NCBI RefSeq assembly: GCF_043780375.1
Contig: NZ_JAYWCU010000158.1
Location: 1 to 30,579, forward strand
Length of the DNA stretch: 30,579 bases
From: Emticicia sp043780375
GTDB taxonomy: Bacteria > Bacteroidota > Bacteroidia > Cytophagales > Spirosomataceae
Direction of reading: 5' to 3'
Part shown: piece by piece, positions 22,953 to 30,579 of the stretch
Numbering within the stretch: the first letter of the stretch is position 1
Layout: each line of letters opens with the position of its first letter
The notes under the pieces: model-generated
Seen by the model: only the letters and a program-made list of their open reading frames with translations
Told to the model about the DNA's origin: nothing
Databases searched by the model: none
Position numbers and translations under genes: made by a program

Positions 22953-23783
22953 ATGAATATCACAGCAGCAGATGTAAATAAACTCCGTCAAATGACAGGA
23001 GCTGGAATGATGGACTGTAAAAAAGCCTTGACAGAAGCTGAAGGCGATTTTGATAAAGCAGTTGAAGTTCTCCGTAAATCAGGCCAAAAAGTTGCAGCAA
23101 AACGTGCTGATAACGAAACTAAAGAAGGTTTAGTTTTAATAAACGTAAGCGATAACGGTAAAACTGCAAAAATTTTAGCTCTTGCTTGCGAAACTGAGCC
23201 AGTTTCTAAAGTAGAGGTATTTCGTACATTAGCAGAAGCTGTTTTGCAAGCAGGCGTAAAGCACGACGCTAAAGACAAAGAAACTTTGTTGGCTTTAACA
23301 ATGGAAGATGGTCGCACGGTAGAAGAAAATATTCTTGACTTGGTTGGTAAAATCGGTGAAAAAATCGTTATTACCGAATATAACCACGTAGAAGCTGAGC
23401 AAGTTGTTGGATACAACCACTCAACAGGTAAATTGGGAGTTTTGGTTGCTTTCGATAGCACTGAAGGCAATGATGTAAGCGAAGTTGGTAAAGACATTGC
23501 AATGCAAATCGCCGCCATGAAACCAGTTGGTCTTGATAAAGACGATGTAGATCCAGCAATCGTTCAAAAAGAAATCGAAATCGGAATGGAAGTAGCTCGT
23601 CAAGAAGGAAAACCAGAAGCGATGTTGGAGAAAATTGCAATGGGTAAATTAGGTAAATTCTACAAAGAATCTACTTTGTTGAACCAAGAATTTGTAAAAG
23701 ATAACTCTCTGACAATTGCTCAATTATTAGAGAAAACTCAAAAAGGTTTGAAAGTTAGTGCTTTCAAAAGAGTTCAAATCTAA
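22953..23783 (+). CDS. tsf: Translation elongation factor Ts
   Basis: EF-Ts exchanges GDP for GTP on EF-Tu during protein synthesis. The 276 residues show the N-terminal UBA-like domain with LRQMTGAGMMDCKKAL, the EF-Tu-binding signature, followed by KAVEVLRKSGQKVAAKRA. The core domain contains GKIGEKIVI and VGKDIAMQIAAMKP, and the C-terminus has KFYKESTLLNQEFVKD, all typical. The usual partner rpsB is not directly upstream: the preceding gene is the divergent methyltransferase, and tsf has its own promoter and terminator. Confidence 0.97.
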   Translation: MNITAADVNKLRQMTGAGMMDCKKALTEAEGDFDKAVEVLRKSGQKVAAKRADNETKEGLVLINVSDNGKTAKILALACETEPVSKVEVFRTLAEAVLQAGVKHDAKDKETLLALTMEDGRTVEENILDLVGKIGEKIVITEYNHVEAEQVVGYNHSTGKLGVLVAFDSTEGNDVSEVGKDIAMQIAAMKPVGLDKDDVDPAIVQKEIEIGMEVARQEGKPEAMLEKIAMGKLGKFYKESTLLNQEFVKDNSLTIAQLLEKTQKGLKVSAFKRVQI

Positions 23784-23812
23784 TAGTTTTGGACGACCAG
23801 ACGATAGGTATA

Positions 23813-23848
23813 AAAAAGTCTCATTTTCACTCGAAAATGAGACTTTTT
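23813..23848. terminator. Terminator after tsf
   Basis: AAAAAGTCTCATTTTC (23813-23828) and GAAAATGAGACTTTTT (23833-23848) form a perfect 16-bp stem with a 4-nt loop and A/T tracts on both sides. It serves tsf and the convergent outer-membrane protein gene. Confidence 0.92.
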
Positions 23849-23870
23849 GTTTGAAATCTGAAGGCTTTTA

Positions 23871-24566
23871 CTAAACTCTCTTCACCCTTGTATTTAGAGC
23901 GAAACTAACTCCTGCCGAAAAGCCAACTGTCTGATTTCGCACGGGCAATTGAAATATCGGAACGTCTAAAACCCTCGAAATACCATGTTGGTAACGTCCT
24001 TCCATAAAAAACTTGCCATTATTGAACGGTATTTCGTAGCCCAAAGCAACCACTCCACTAAACTCAGCCCTATGAAATAAGCCAGTACCAAGCGAAGTGC
24101 GAATCGGAAAAATATTTAAAATACTAATAACAGCTCTCGAACCAAATAAATAACCAACCGAAGGTCCTACCATAATATAAGCATGAACCGCATCGGGGTC
24201 GCCCAATTTTATTTTTGCTAAAATCGGCAATTCGAGATGGTTGTTTTTCAAAGAAACTTTGCCTCCAAGTGGAATATTTATTCCTAAAGCATTATCTCCA
24301 CCAACATCAAAAGATTCTTGAATCGTAAAACCTTTTTGTGTAAAAGCCAATTCGGGTTGAATCGAAAATCGGTCAGAAAGGTTGATTTCTGCAAAAATAG
24401 CTCCTGTTGGTGCTGGTAAAAGTTTAAAATCGGGCGTGTATTTTTCAAGTAAAGCAAACTTGGTCATGGTCGAGCCAGTTACTCCACCACGAACACCGAC
24501 GAAAATTTGGGCAAAAGTTAGGTTTGTAATAAACACTAATGCAAGGGTTTTGAACATTGTTCTCAT
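23871..24566 (-). CDS. Outer-membrane beta-barrel protein (porin-like, PorT type)
   Basis: A 231-residue exported protein. After a signal peptide (MRTMFKTLALVFITNLTFAQ) comes the pattern VGVRGGVTGSTM with alternating hydrophobic strands: FAEINLSDRFSIQPELAFTQKG, LELPILAKIKLG, AYIMVGPSVGYLFG, EFSGVVALGYEIPF, FFMEGRYQHGISRV and a final VGFSAGVSFAL strand. This matches the PorT-family beta-barrel proteins common in Bacteroidetes. The ATG at 24566 is used; a second ATG three codons on would serve equally. The partner or cargo is unknown. Confidence 0.85.
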   Translation of the reverse strand: MRTMFKTLALVFITNLTFAQIFVGVRGGVTGSTMTKFALLEKYTPDFKLLPAPTGAIFAEINLSDRFSIQPELAFTQKGFTIQESFDVGGDNALGINIPLGGKVSLKNNHLELPILAKIKLGDPDAVHAYIMVGPSVGYLFGSRAVISILNIFPIRTSLGTGLFHRAEFSGVVALGYEIPFNNGKFFMEGRYQHGISRVLDVPIFQLPVRNQTVGFSAGVSFALNTRVKRV

Positions 24567-24754
24567 TTTAGTAAACAGTTTTAGTTAAATTTGTAAAAAA
24601 ATGAGTAATAATCTCGAATAGGCGATTGTTTATATTTGATAGTCTGGTTTCCTAACCAGTCACGTCGTAAACGAGTTAAGAAATTCGCTGTTACTTTCTT
24701 TCAAGATGATATTTAGACGCAGTGCGTTGCACTTTTACTGTTAATGAAAAGTTA

Positions 24755-26125
24755 ATGAATTTACCCGAAAATTTTGTTTCCCAAATGCAGCACATTTTAG
24801 GTGCTGAATATTCTGCTTTTGTCGATAATCTTCAAAAAGAAGCACCTACCACAATCAGATTAAATTCCAAAAAAAACCTTCCTGATTCTTCAATATTTCC
24901 TGAAAAATTAGCACCCGTTTTATGGAACGATGACGGATTTTATTTGCCTCAACGTCCAAGTTTTACCCTTGACCCTTCGTTTCATGCAGGAGCATATTAT
25001 GTGCAGGAAGCCTCTTCGATGTTTGTGGCAGAAGCCATCAAGCAAACGGTTGATTTGACTAAACCATTGAAAATTATGGATTTATGTGCTGCTCCTGGTG
25101 GCAAAAGTACGCTTTTGGCATCCTTGCTTAATAACAAAAGCTTGTTGGTTGCCAATGAAGTAATCAAAAGTAGGGTAGGGGCTTTGAAAGAAAATTTAGA
25201 AAAATGGGGCTATCCAAACTATTTGGTGAGCAACCACGACCCCGAAGAAATGATTGATTTGGAAGGTTTTTTTGATGTGGTTCTGACCGATGCCCCATGT
25301 TCGGGTGAAGGTCTTTTCAGAAAAGACCCAAAAGCAAGCAAAGAATGGTCAGAAAATAGTGTACAGCTTTGTTCGGCCCGACAAAAACGGATTTTGCAAG
25401 CAGCCACAATGCTTGTTGCTCCGAATGGTTATTTGTGCTATTCGACCTGTACTTATAATGAAAAAGAAAACGAACAAAATGCTCGATGGCTTATACAAAC
25501 GACTGATTTTGAGGAAGTTAAGTTAAATATTCCAGCCGAATGGGGTATTGTAGAGAAGGAGTTTGGTTATCAATTTTTTCCGCACAAAGTACAAGGTGAG
25601 GGCTTTTATTTAGCAATTTTTAGGAAAACAAGAGGCGATAAACAAGAAGCACGAGGAAAAGTTAAATTTAACCGTGTTTCGCAAAAAAAGGTTGAAATAC
25701 TGAAAAAATGGTTAAAAGAACCTGCCGATTTTGAGTTTTTTGAAAAACCCGAAGGCCCGATAATAGCAATTCCGGCAAATTTAACTAACGAATATGCTAC
25801 AATTTTTAGAGTTTTGCAAAAACGCTCATCAGGACTCGAAATTGGTCAATTCAAAGGCGATGATTTTATTCCAAGCCATGATTTAGCATTAAGTACCGCT
25901 ATCTCGACAAATTTACCCGCCATTGAATTATCAAAAGAAGATGCCTTGAAGTTTTTGAAACGAGAAAACATTGTGGTTGAAAATATGCCAAACGGCTGGT
26001 TATTGGCACGTTATAAAGGGTTGAATTTAGGTTTTATGAAAGTAATCGGCGACAGAATTAATAATTATTTGCCTAAAGAATGGCGAATCAGAATGGATAT
26101 TCCCGGAATGGATATTCCAAAGTAA
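24755..26125 (+). CDS. rRNA cytosine-C5 methyltransferase, RsmF-like
   Basis: A 456-residue RNA m5C methyltransferase. Motif I CAAPGGKS (111-118) binds SAM, DAPCSGEG (179-186) is motif IV and STCTYNEKENE (230-240) is motif VI; the cysteines in the last two are the release and nucleophile cysteines of the family. The N-terminal part contains TTIRLNSKK, as in NOL1/NOP2/Sun proteins. The C-terminal region (about 285-456) looks like the extra RsmF domain plus a PUA-like end (NGWLLARYKGLNLGFMKVIG). An open frame extends to a GTG at 24722, but the ATG at 24755 fits the family's start. The target base is probably in 16S rRNA, from family knowledge. Confidence 0.87.
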   Translation: MNLPENFVSQMQHILGAEYSAFVDNLQKEAPTTIRLNSKKNLPDSSIFPEKLAPVLWNDDGFYLPQRPSFTLDPSFHAGAYYVQEASSMFVAEAIKQTVDLTKPLKIMDLCAAPGGKSTLLASLLNNKSLLVANEVIKSRVGALKENLEKWGYPNYLVSNHDPEEMIDLEGFFDVVLTDAPCSGEGLFRKDPKASKEWSENSVQLCSARQKRILQAATMLVAPNGYLCYSTCTYNEKENEQNARWLIQTTDFEEVKLNIPAEWGIVEKEFGYQFFPHKVQGEGFYLAIFRKTRGDKQEARGKVKFNRVSQKKVEILKKWLKEPADFEFFEKPEGPIIAIPANLTNEYATIFRVLQKRSSGLEIGQFKGDDFIPSHDLALSTAISTNLPAIELSKEDALKFLKRENIVVENMPNGWLLARYKGLNLGFMKVIGDRINNYLPKEWRIRMDIPGMDIPK

Positions 26126-26161
26126 AGTTTAAAGAATAACATACAACAAAAAACATTTTTG

Positions 26162-26926
26162 ATGGAAAAAACATCAACACAATTGAAAGTTTTTGGTCTA
26201 ATCGGTTTCCCGCTTGGACATTCGTTTTCAAAGAAATATTTTACTGAAAAATTTGAGAAATTAGGCATTCTCAAAGAAAATATTTACGAACTTTTCGAGT
26301 TGTCGGATATTCAGCAGTTTCCTGAATTAATCAAAAATCAACCAAATCTTGGTGGGCTAAATGTAACAATACCGCATAAACAAGCGATTATGCCGTTTTT
26401 GGATGGTTTGGATATTTCGGCAGAAAAAGTTGGAGCAGTCAATGTTATAAAAATATCGCCCGATGGCAAGCTAATTGGCTATAACTCAGACTATTACGGT
26501 TTCAAAACTTCGTTGGAAAATTATCTTAAAAACGTTAATTTTAGCAATATAAAAGCACTCGTTTTGGGCAACGGCGGAGCAGGGAAAGCGGTAGTAGCAG
26601 CCTTGATAGATTTAGGGATTGATTATAAAACTGTTTCCCGAACAAAGTCAGACGAAAATATAAGTTATCATGAAATTACATCGTTAATAGCTGACTATCA
26701 GTTGGTTATCAATTGCTCTCCTATTGGAACTTATCCCAAATCAGATCGATGCCCCGACATTCCTTACGAATTATTGACGCCGAATCATTATCTATATGAC
26801 TTGGTCTATAATCCTTTAGAAACACTTTTTTTGCAGAAAGGAAAAGAGCAGAATACACATACTCACAATGGTTTATTGATGCTTCATTTGCAAGCCGAAA
26901 AAGCGTGGGAGATTTGGCATAAGTAA
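26162..26926 (+). CDS. aroE: Shikimate dehydrogenase
   Basis: AroE reduces 3-dehydroshikimate with NADPH in aromatic amino-acid synthesis. The 254-residue protein shows the shikimate-binding start GFPLGHSFSKKYF (the serines of HSFS), the catalytic lysine K73 in NVTIPHK, D110 in YNSDYYGF, and the nucleotide-binding GNGGAGKA (136-143). INCSPIGTYP and YDLVYNPLETLFL near the end are typical. The ATG at 26162 is used, with a TTG just before it. It lies 36 nt after the RsmF-like gene, so the two may be cotranscribed. Confidence 0.93.
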   Translation: MEKTSTQLKVFGLIGFPLGHSFSKKYFTEKFEKLGILKENIYELFELSDIQQFPELIKNQPNLGGLNVTIPHKQAIMPFLDGLDISAEKVGAVNVIKISPDGKLIGYNSDYYGFKTSLENYLKNVNFSNIKALVLGNGGAGKAVVAALIDLGIDYKTVSRTKSDENISYHEITSLIADYQLVINCSPIGTYPKSDRCPDIPYELLTPNHYLYDLVYNPLETLFLQKGKEQNTHTHNGLLMLHLQAEKAWEIWHK

Positions 26927-27024
26927 TATTTTTTAGAAAAAACAAATGGCAAAGCAACACTTTTGCTTGTAATTTCATCTTGTAGGTAATCATTAAAATT
27001 TATACAACCAAACCATCAATTCAA

Positions 27025-27450
27025 ATGAAAAGAAAAGCAAATTCATTGATTTTTTTATTGTCATTTTTTACAATTTCAACATTCGCTGCAAATACTGATT
27101 TAGATTACCAATCTGCCAACGTAAAGAGCGAATTTAGTAAAGTAGATAAATTGGAAAAATACCTAAACGAACATCCTGAAGTTACGTTAGAAGAGTTGAA
27201 ACAAACAAAACCTGAGCTTTTAAAGGGTTTTGACTTGCTTTCTAACACTGATGCCAATTTTGCTCCGACCAAAAATATGCCTTTGGTTGGCGGTTTTTGG
27301 TGGGGTTGTTGCCTCGGAGTTGTTGGTTTAGCCTTGGTTTATTTCATCACCGACCATGACAAAGACCAAGTTCGTAAAGCGTTTTTGGGTTGTGTTGTTG
27401 CAACAGTTATTTGGGGAATAGGGGGCCTTTGGAACCCATTTGGCTGGTGA
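27025..27450 (+). CDS. Small exported protein with two C-terminal membrane segments, unknown function
   Basis: A 141-residue protein that I cannot assign. A signal peptide (SLIFLLSFFTISTFAAN) is followed by a charged helical region with EKYLNEHPEVTLEELKQTKP (about 48-67). Two hydrophobic stretches follow: GGFWWGCCLGVVGLALVYFI and AFLGCVVATVIWGIGGLW, separated by the charged loop TDHDKDQVRK. The WWGCCLG motif contains a Cys pair. It has its own terminator and no obvious operon partner. The layout suggests an inner-membrane protein with a short periplasmic domain. Confidence 0.7.
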   Translation: MKRKANSLIFLLSFFTISTFAANTDLDYQSANVKSEFSKVDKLEKYLNEHPEVTLEELKQTKPELLKGFDLLSNTDANFAPTKNMPLVGGFWWGCCLGVVGLALVYFITDHDKDQVRKAFLGCVVATVIWGIGGLWNPFGW

Positions 27451-27471
27451 GAATGAATAAAAAATAACTTC

Positions 27472-27505
27472 AACGCCACAAAGTTTTTTGTAACTTTGTG
27501 GCGTT
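27472..27505. terminator. Terminator after the small membrane protein gene
   Basis: AACGCCACAAAGTT (27472-27485) and AACTTTGTGGCGTT (27492-27505) form a perfect 14-bp stem with a 6-nt loop. The T-run after it is short (TTTCGT), so termination may be partial and let the next genes be read. Confidence 0.75.
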
Positions 27506-27536
27506 TCGTATTATACTTAATTAAAAAAAACTTCTA

Positions 27537-27854
27537 ATGAAATTCAAAAAACACGTATTTATTTGTACAAATGATAAAGATGCTCCTAAAAAATGTTGTG
27601 GAAGTGAGCGAGGAATGGCATTAGTTGATGCCTTCAAAGAAGAATTGAAAGACCGTAATTTATTGACTGAAATAAGAGCTCAAAAATCTGGTTGTTTAGA
27701 TACTTGTGCGTTTGGCCCATCTGTTGTAGTTTATCCAGAAGGAATTTGGTACGGAAATGTACAACCAGCCGACGTAAAAGAAATCGTTGAAAGTCATTTG
27801 GTAAATAACCAACCAGTTGAACGTTTACAACAAAAATTTGCTCCCAAAATCTAA
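27537..27854 (+). CDS. (2Fe-2S) thioredoxin-like ferredoxin
   Basis: A 105-residue small iron-sulfur protein of the thioredoxin-like [2Fe-2S] ferredoxin family. Ligand cysteines are C10 in VFICTN, C20 or C21 in KKCCG, and C53 and C57 in SGCLDTCAFGP. VVVYPEGIWYGNVQP is the following strand typical of these proteins. It is cytoplasmic, with no signal peptide. The next gene, a HAD phosphatase, starts 24 nt after the stop, so they are probably cotranscribed. The partner for electron transfer is not evident. Confidence 0.88.
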   Translation: MKFKKHVFICTNDKDAPKKCCGSERGMALVDAFKEELKDRNLLTEIRAQKSGCLDTCAFGPSVVVYPEGIWYGNVQPADVKEIVESHLVNNQPVERLQQKFAPKI

Positions 27855-27878
27855 TGCAATTTGCAAATAAATATAAGC

Positions 27879-28574
27879 ATGACTTACAAGCATTTATTTT
27901 TTGACCTTGACCATACACTTTGGGATTTTGAACGAAATTCTGCCGAATGTTTAGCAGATATTTATGAGCAATTTCGATTTAAATCTTTGAATATTAGTAG
28001 TTTAGATGCTTTTCAAAGTGAATTTTCAATAGTAAATAAATACTATTGGAGTTTGCTTGAAAGTAATAAAATTACCCACCACGAACTTCGCCAACGAAGG
28101 TTTCGAGATACACTCCTTAACCTTGGAGCAGATGTTGATGAAGATTTTGGCTTAGAAATCAATGAATATTTTCTCGGACTTTTGCCAAAAAAAGCACATT
28201 TGATAGAAGGTACTGTTGAAGTGTTGGAATATTTGCTACCTAATTATGAGTTACATATTATCAGTAACGGTTGGCAGGATATTCAGGTAAACAAAATGAA
28301 AAGTTCAGAAATTCATCATTATTTTGGTGAAATCATTACTAACGAATTGGCTGGCACTCGCAAGCCAGACCGCCGAATTTTTGATTATGCTGTTGAACTT
28401 ACAAACGCCAATCTTGCCGAAAGTTTAATGATTGGAGATAATTATGAAGCTGATATTTTGGGAGCTATTAGTGCTAATATGAATACAGTTTTTTATAATC
28501 CTGATGCAATAACTACTACACAAAAACCTACTTTTGAGATAAAGAAATTAGTCGAATTGATGGAAATTTTGTAA
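27879..28574 (+). CDS. HAD-family hydrolase, YjjG-like nucleotidase
   Basis: A 231-residue HAD phosphatase resembling YjjG, which dephosphorylates non-canonical pyrimidine nucleotides. Motif I is FFDLDHTLWDF (nucleophile D9 and D11), motif II is the Ser in IISNGW, motif III is the Lys in TRKPDRRIFDYA, and motif IV is MIGDNYEADILG. The helical cap lies between motifs I and II (about 20-100), as in subfamily I. An open frame begins at a TTG at 27861, but the ATG at 27879 fits the family. It follows the (2Fe-2S) gene and precedes the DUF1905 gene on the same strand. Confidence 0.88.
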   Translation: MTYKHLFFDLDHTLWDFERNSAECLADIYEQFRFKSLNISSLDAFQSEFSIVNKYYWSLLESNKITHHELRQRRFRDTLLNLGADVDEDFGLEINEYFLGLLPKKAHLIEGTVEVLEYLLPNYELHIISNGWQDIQVNKMKSSEIHHYFGEIITNELAGTRKPDRRIFDYAVELTNANLAESLMIGDNYEADILGAISANMNTVFYNPDAITTTQKPTFEIKKLVELMEIL

Positions 28575-28600
28575 TCACTTTATTTAACAACTGATAAGGG

Positions 28601-29056
28601 ATGAAAATTGAATACGAGGCAATTATTCTAAAAAATGAGGAACATTCAGCAGTTTACTGCGAAATCCCTTTTAATGTTTTTGAAAATTTTGGTAAAAAAA
28701 GACTAAAAATTAGAGCAACGTTTGATGAAGTAGAATACCGTGGTTTGCTTACACCAATGGGTGGAGAATATGGGCTTTTTATGAACAAAGCGATTCGTGA
28801 AAAAGTAGGAAAAACCTTCGGAGAAATAGTGCATATTTCGATAGAAGAAGATACCGAACCACGAACAGTTGAGATTCCCGACGATTTGCTTCTAGCAATG
28901 TTGGAAAGTGATGTGAAACCTTTTTTTGATAGCCTTTCTTTTACACATCAAAAAGAATACTTACAATGGATTTTGGACGCAAAAAAAGAAAAAACTCGGC
29001 AAAATAGATTAATAAAAGCCATCGAAATGATGCAAAATAAAATAAAAACGAGGTAA
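28601..29056 (+). CDS. DUF1905 / YdeI-OmpD-associated-like protein
   Basis: A 151-residue protein with an N-terminal DUF1905 beta-barrel (about 1-85; LKIRATFDEVEYRGLLTPMG, then LFMNKAIREKVGKTFGEIV) and a C-terminal YdeI/OmpD-associated helical motif (about 95-145; FFDSLSFTHQKEYLQWILDA, then KKEKTRQNRLIKAIEMM). This pairing is common in Bacteroidetes. Some relatives are annotated as bacteriocin-protection proteins, but the biochemical role is not known. It lies 26 nt after the HAD gene, in the same likely operon. Confidence 0.83.
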   Translation: MKIEYEAIILKNEEHSAVYCEIPFNVFENFGKKRLKIRATFDEVEYRGLLTPMGGEYGLFMNKAIREKVGKTFGEIVHISIEEDTEPRTVEIPDDLLLAMLESDVKPFFDSLSFTHQKEYLQWILDAKKEKTRQNRLIKAIEMMQNKIKTR

Positions 29057-29080
29057 AATTAATATTCTTTAGATATTTAT

Positions 29081-29563
29081 ATGAAAACTACTGCCCAATA
29101 TTTACAACAAACTATCGCCCAAGTATTGCCTCTTTTACAACAAATTTCTGACCAAGAAGCAAGTGTTAAGCTTTTGCCTCATAAGTGGTCGAAGAAAGAA
29201 ATATTAGGACATTTGGTTGATTCGGCTTCAAATAATCAGCAAAAATTTGTAAGAATGATGAAACAACCTCACCTTAATTTTGTTGGTTATGCTCAAGATT
29301 TTTGGGTGAGCGAGCAGCATTATAATACTGCTTCTTGGCAAGAATTAGTAAATTTTTGGTCTGCATATAATAATCATATTGCTCATATTATTGAATATGT
29401 AAACCCCGATTATTTGCAACATACCATCACGATTGAGGGAAAGGGATTATTTACATTGGAGTTTATTATGAATGATTATGCTGAGCATCTCAAGCACCAT
29501 TTGAAAGTAATTTTACCAGACATCGGCTTAGAAAGTAAGTTCGAGAATATTTATAGTGCTTGA
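29081..29563 (+). CDS. DinB-fold family protein
   Basis: A 160-residue four-helix-bundle protein of the DinB/YfiT superfamily, putative metal-dependent thiol-type enzymes. Metal-ligand histidines are H44 in EILGHLVDSA, H136 and H140 in YAEHLKHHLKVIL; PHKWSKKEILGHL is the classic N-terminal signature. No specific substrate can be named; some members are bacillithiol- or mycothiol-dependent transferases. It starts 24 nt after the DUF1905 gene and ends the plus-strand run. Confidence 0.85.
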   Translation: MKTTAQYLQQTIAQVLPLLQQISDQEASVKLLPHKWSKKEILGHLVDSASNNQQKFVRMMKQPHLNFVGYAQDFWVSEQHYNTASWQELVNFWSAYNNHIAHIIEYVNPDYLQHTITIEGKGLFTLEFIMNDYAEHLKHHLKVILPDIGLESKFENIYSA

Positions 29564-29593
29564 TTATGGTAGCGTGTTTTGAGATACTAGACT

Positions 29594-29677
29594 AGTTGCA
29601 ATGGAAAAGCTCAACCTACATTTGGAAATTTGAAAGCCAATGCAACACAGGTAACAATTCAGATTATTGAAAATTGA
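29594..29677 (+). pseudogene. Possible short coding remnant
   Basis: A 28-codon open piece without a start codon reads SCNGKAQPTFGNLKANATQV then TIQIIEN and a stop. Residue composition is protein-like and an in-frame stop lies two codons before it. It may be the tail of a lost gene in the gap between the DinB-fold gene and the FMN reductase gene. The evidence is thin. Confidence 0.15.
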
Positions 29678-29718
29678 ATTAATTTAACGCATTTTATTTG
29701 ACTTTTAAAATGTTGTTT

Positions 29719-30258
29719 TTATACAATTTTTTCGGACAACCAAAGAAATTCTTTTACAAAAAACTCAATTTGCTTTTGGAAAGCTTCGTCTAATAAATTT
29801 CCTTCGGCATCAAATTTTTTATCAACCAAAGGTGTAATAAGCATCTGTGGCGATGGAATACCAAATAAAGCCGCTACCAATAACTGCATTTGCTGACTTG
29901 CACGCATTCCGCCCATTATTCCTGGCGATGCAGTAGCAATGCCGAAGGGTTTATGGCTTTGCTTCGGGAAGTGGTCGAACAAGTTTTTCATCGCTGGGGA
30001 GTAGCTTCCGTTGTATTCGGGAGTAACTAATATGAAAGCATCGGCTGAAAACATTCTCTCGCCTAAATTTTTCCATTCGTCAGGAACTACTTCAATTGAT
30101 GTCCAAACTTTCTGAATATGAGGTAAAGGGAAATCTCGTATATCAAGCAAATTAATTTTGTGTGTGCTTGTTTCGTTTAAGTATTTCTGTAAAAACTTGG
30201 CAACTCTAACCGTTATGCTTTCGTGGCGGGGACTTCCCGAAATAATTTCAATTTTCAT
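29719..30258 (-). CDS. NADPH-dependent FMN reductase family protein
   Basis: A 179-residue flavodoxin-like oxidoreductase. ISGSPRHESITVRVAKFL (5-22) is the FMN-phosphate loop. VTPEYNGSYSPAMKNLFDH is the signature of the NADPH-dependent FMN reductase family, and TASPGIMGGMRASQQMQLL follows as expected. Such enzymes reduce quinones, chromate, azo dyes or free flavin. It begins 8 nt after the stop of the pirin gene on the same strand, so both are probably one transcript, possibly for redox or electrophile stress. Confidence 0.9.
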   Translation of the reverse strand: MKIEIISGSPRHESITVRVAKFLQKYLNETSTHKINLLDIRDFPLPHIQKVWTSIEVVPDEWKNLGERMFSADAFILVTPEYNGSYSPAMKNLFDHFPKQSHKPFGIATASPGIMGGMRASQQMQLLVAALFGIPSPQMLITPLVDKKFDAEGNLLDEAFQKQIEFFVKEFLWLSEKIV

Positions 30259-30266
30259 ATTATTTT

Positions 30267-30579
30267 TTAAAATTTCATTGGTACATCCATCAATAATACT
30301 TCGGCATTGTTGATCGATTTTATTGTTAAAATATCAGTTTCGCTTATTCCTAAGCCATCTCTACGACCTAATTTTTGTCCGTTAATTTCAACTTCTCCTT
30401 CCAAAATAAAAGCATAAACGCCATTTCCTTCATTGTGTATTTGGTAACTTATTTCAACATCCTTTTCAAGATTTCCAAGCGAAAACCAGGCATCTTGGTT
30501 GATTCCTACGCCGCTGTCATTCGAATCAAGAGGTGAAACAACGGTCTGAAATTTGTTGACTCTATCTGCTGCCAAAAAC
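30267..30579 (-). CDS. Pirin family protein, C-terminal part (5' end outside window)
   Basis: The frame is open to the last base of the window, so the gene begins beyond it. The 104 visible residues form the C-terminal cupin of a YhaK-like pirin: SGVGINQDAWFSLGNLE, then YQIHNEGNGVYAFILEGEVE and GRRDGLGISETDIL are typical of that domain. The metal-binding N-terminal cupin is not in the window. Some pirins act as quercetinases or redox sensors; which applies here cannot be said. It is directly upstream of the FMN reductase gene. Confidence 0.85.
   Translation of the reverse strand, partial: FLAADRVNKFQTVVSPLDSNDSGVGINQDAWFSLGNLEKDVEISYQIHNEGNGVYAFILEGEVEINGQKLGRRDGLGISETDILTIKSINNAEVLLMDVPMKF

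Noticed and set aside
24641..24662. Hairpin CTGGTT-TCCT-AACCAG that resembles an anticodon arm with CCT
   Set aside because: With a 5-bp stem the loop is 6 nt rather than 7, and no acceptor, D- or T-arm can be built around it. There is no T-run, so it is not a clear terminator either.

Overview
The window looks like chromosomal DNA of a Bacteroidetes bacterium, most likely of the order Cytophagales. This is inferred from the AT-rich composition, start codons without Shine-Dalgarno sequences, promoter boxes of the TTTG / TAnnTTTG type, and the gene set: DUF1080 proteins, a cytochrome c fused to a sugar-dehydrogenase-like propeller, a secreted aspartic protease with a PDZ domain, an RsmF-like methyltransferase, and a (2Fe-2S) thioredoxin-like protein. 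Genus cannot be fixed by eye.

Layout. 1-783 is the C-terminal part of ribonuclease E/G. 784-2300 is a decayed stretch: a vapBC toxin-antitoxin pair (1351-1931) sits among broken coding fragments, several of them degenerate copies of each other, downstream of a complete 968-residue MmeI-like (type IIL) restriction-modification enzyme (2301-5207, minus). 5475-11623 is a sugar-oxidation locus: a secreted DUF1080 protein and a Gfo/Idh/MocA oxidoreductase on the plus strand, facing a secreted cytochrome c/propeller protein and a DUF1080 + PA14-like protein on the minus strand. Two of these genes share a 29-bp upstream element. The set fits oxidation of a glycoside to a 3-keto sugar followed by cleavage. 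11772-14145 holds a membrane-anchored DNA/RNA non-specific endonuclease and a retropepsin-like protease with PDZ.

14404-20846 is the most interesting block. Six plus-strand genes, partly overlapping, encode an extended SDR, a metallo-beta-lactamase hydrolase, an F390-synthetase-like adenylate-forming enzyme, a ketoacyl-ACP synthase III homologue with an intact Cys-His-Asn triad, a Rieske oxygenase, and a DUF3419/BtaA-like aminocarboxypropyl transferase. Together they read as a biosynthetic cluster for an acyl-derived, oxidised product that may carry an amino-acid headgroup. Hairpins sharing an identical 21-nt core lie on both sides of the block, and a tRNA-Arg(CCG) gene adjoins its right end.

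20907-30579 is mostly housekeeping: the tRNA, a secreted charged heptad-repeat protein, acyl-CoA thioesterase, TPMT-like methyltransferase, EF-Ts (tsf), an outer-membrane beta-barrel protein, RsmF-like rRNA methyltransferase, shikimate dehydrogenase, a small two-TM protein, a (2Fe-2S) protein, a YjjG-like HAD phosphatase, a DUF1905/YdeI-like protein, a DinB-fold protein, an NADPH-dependent FMN reductase and the C-terminal half of a pirin. All assignments come from reading motifs; no database search was run.
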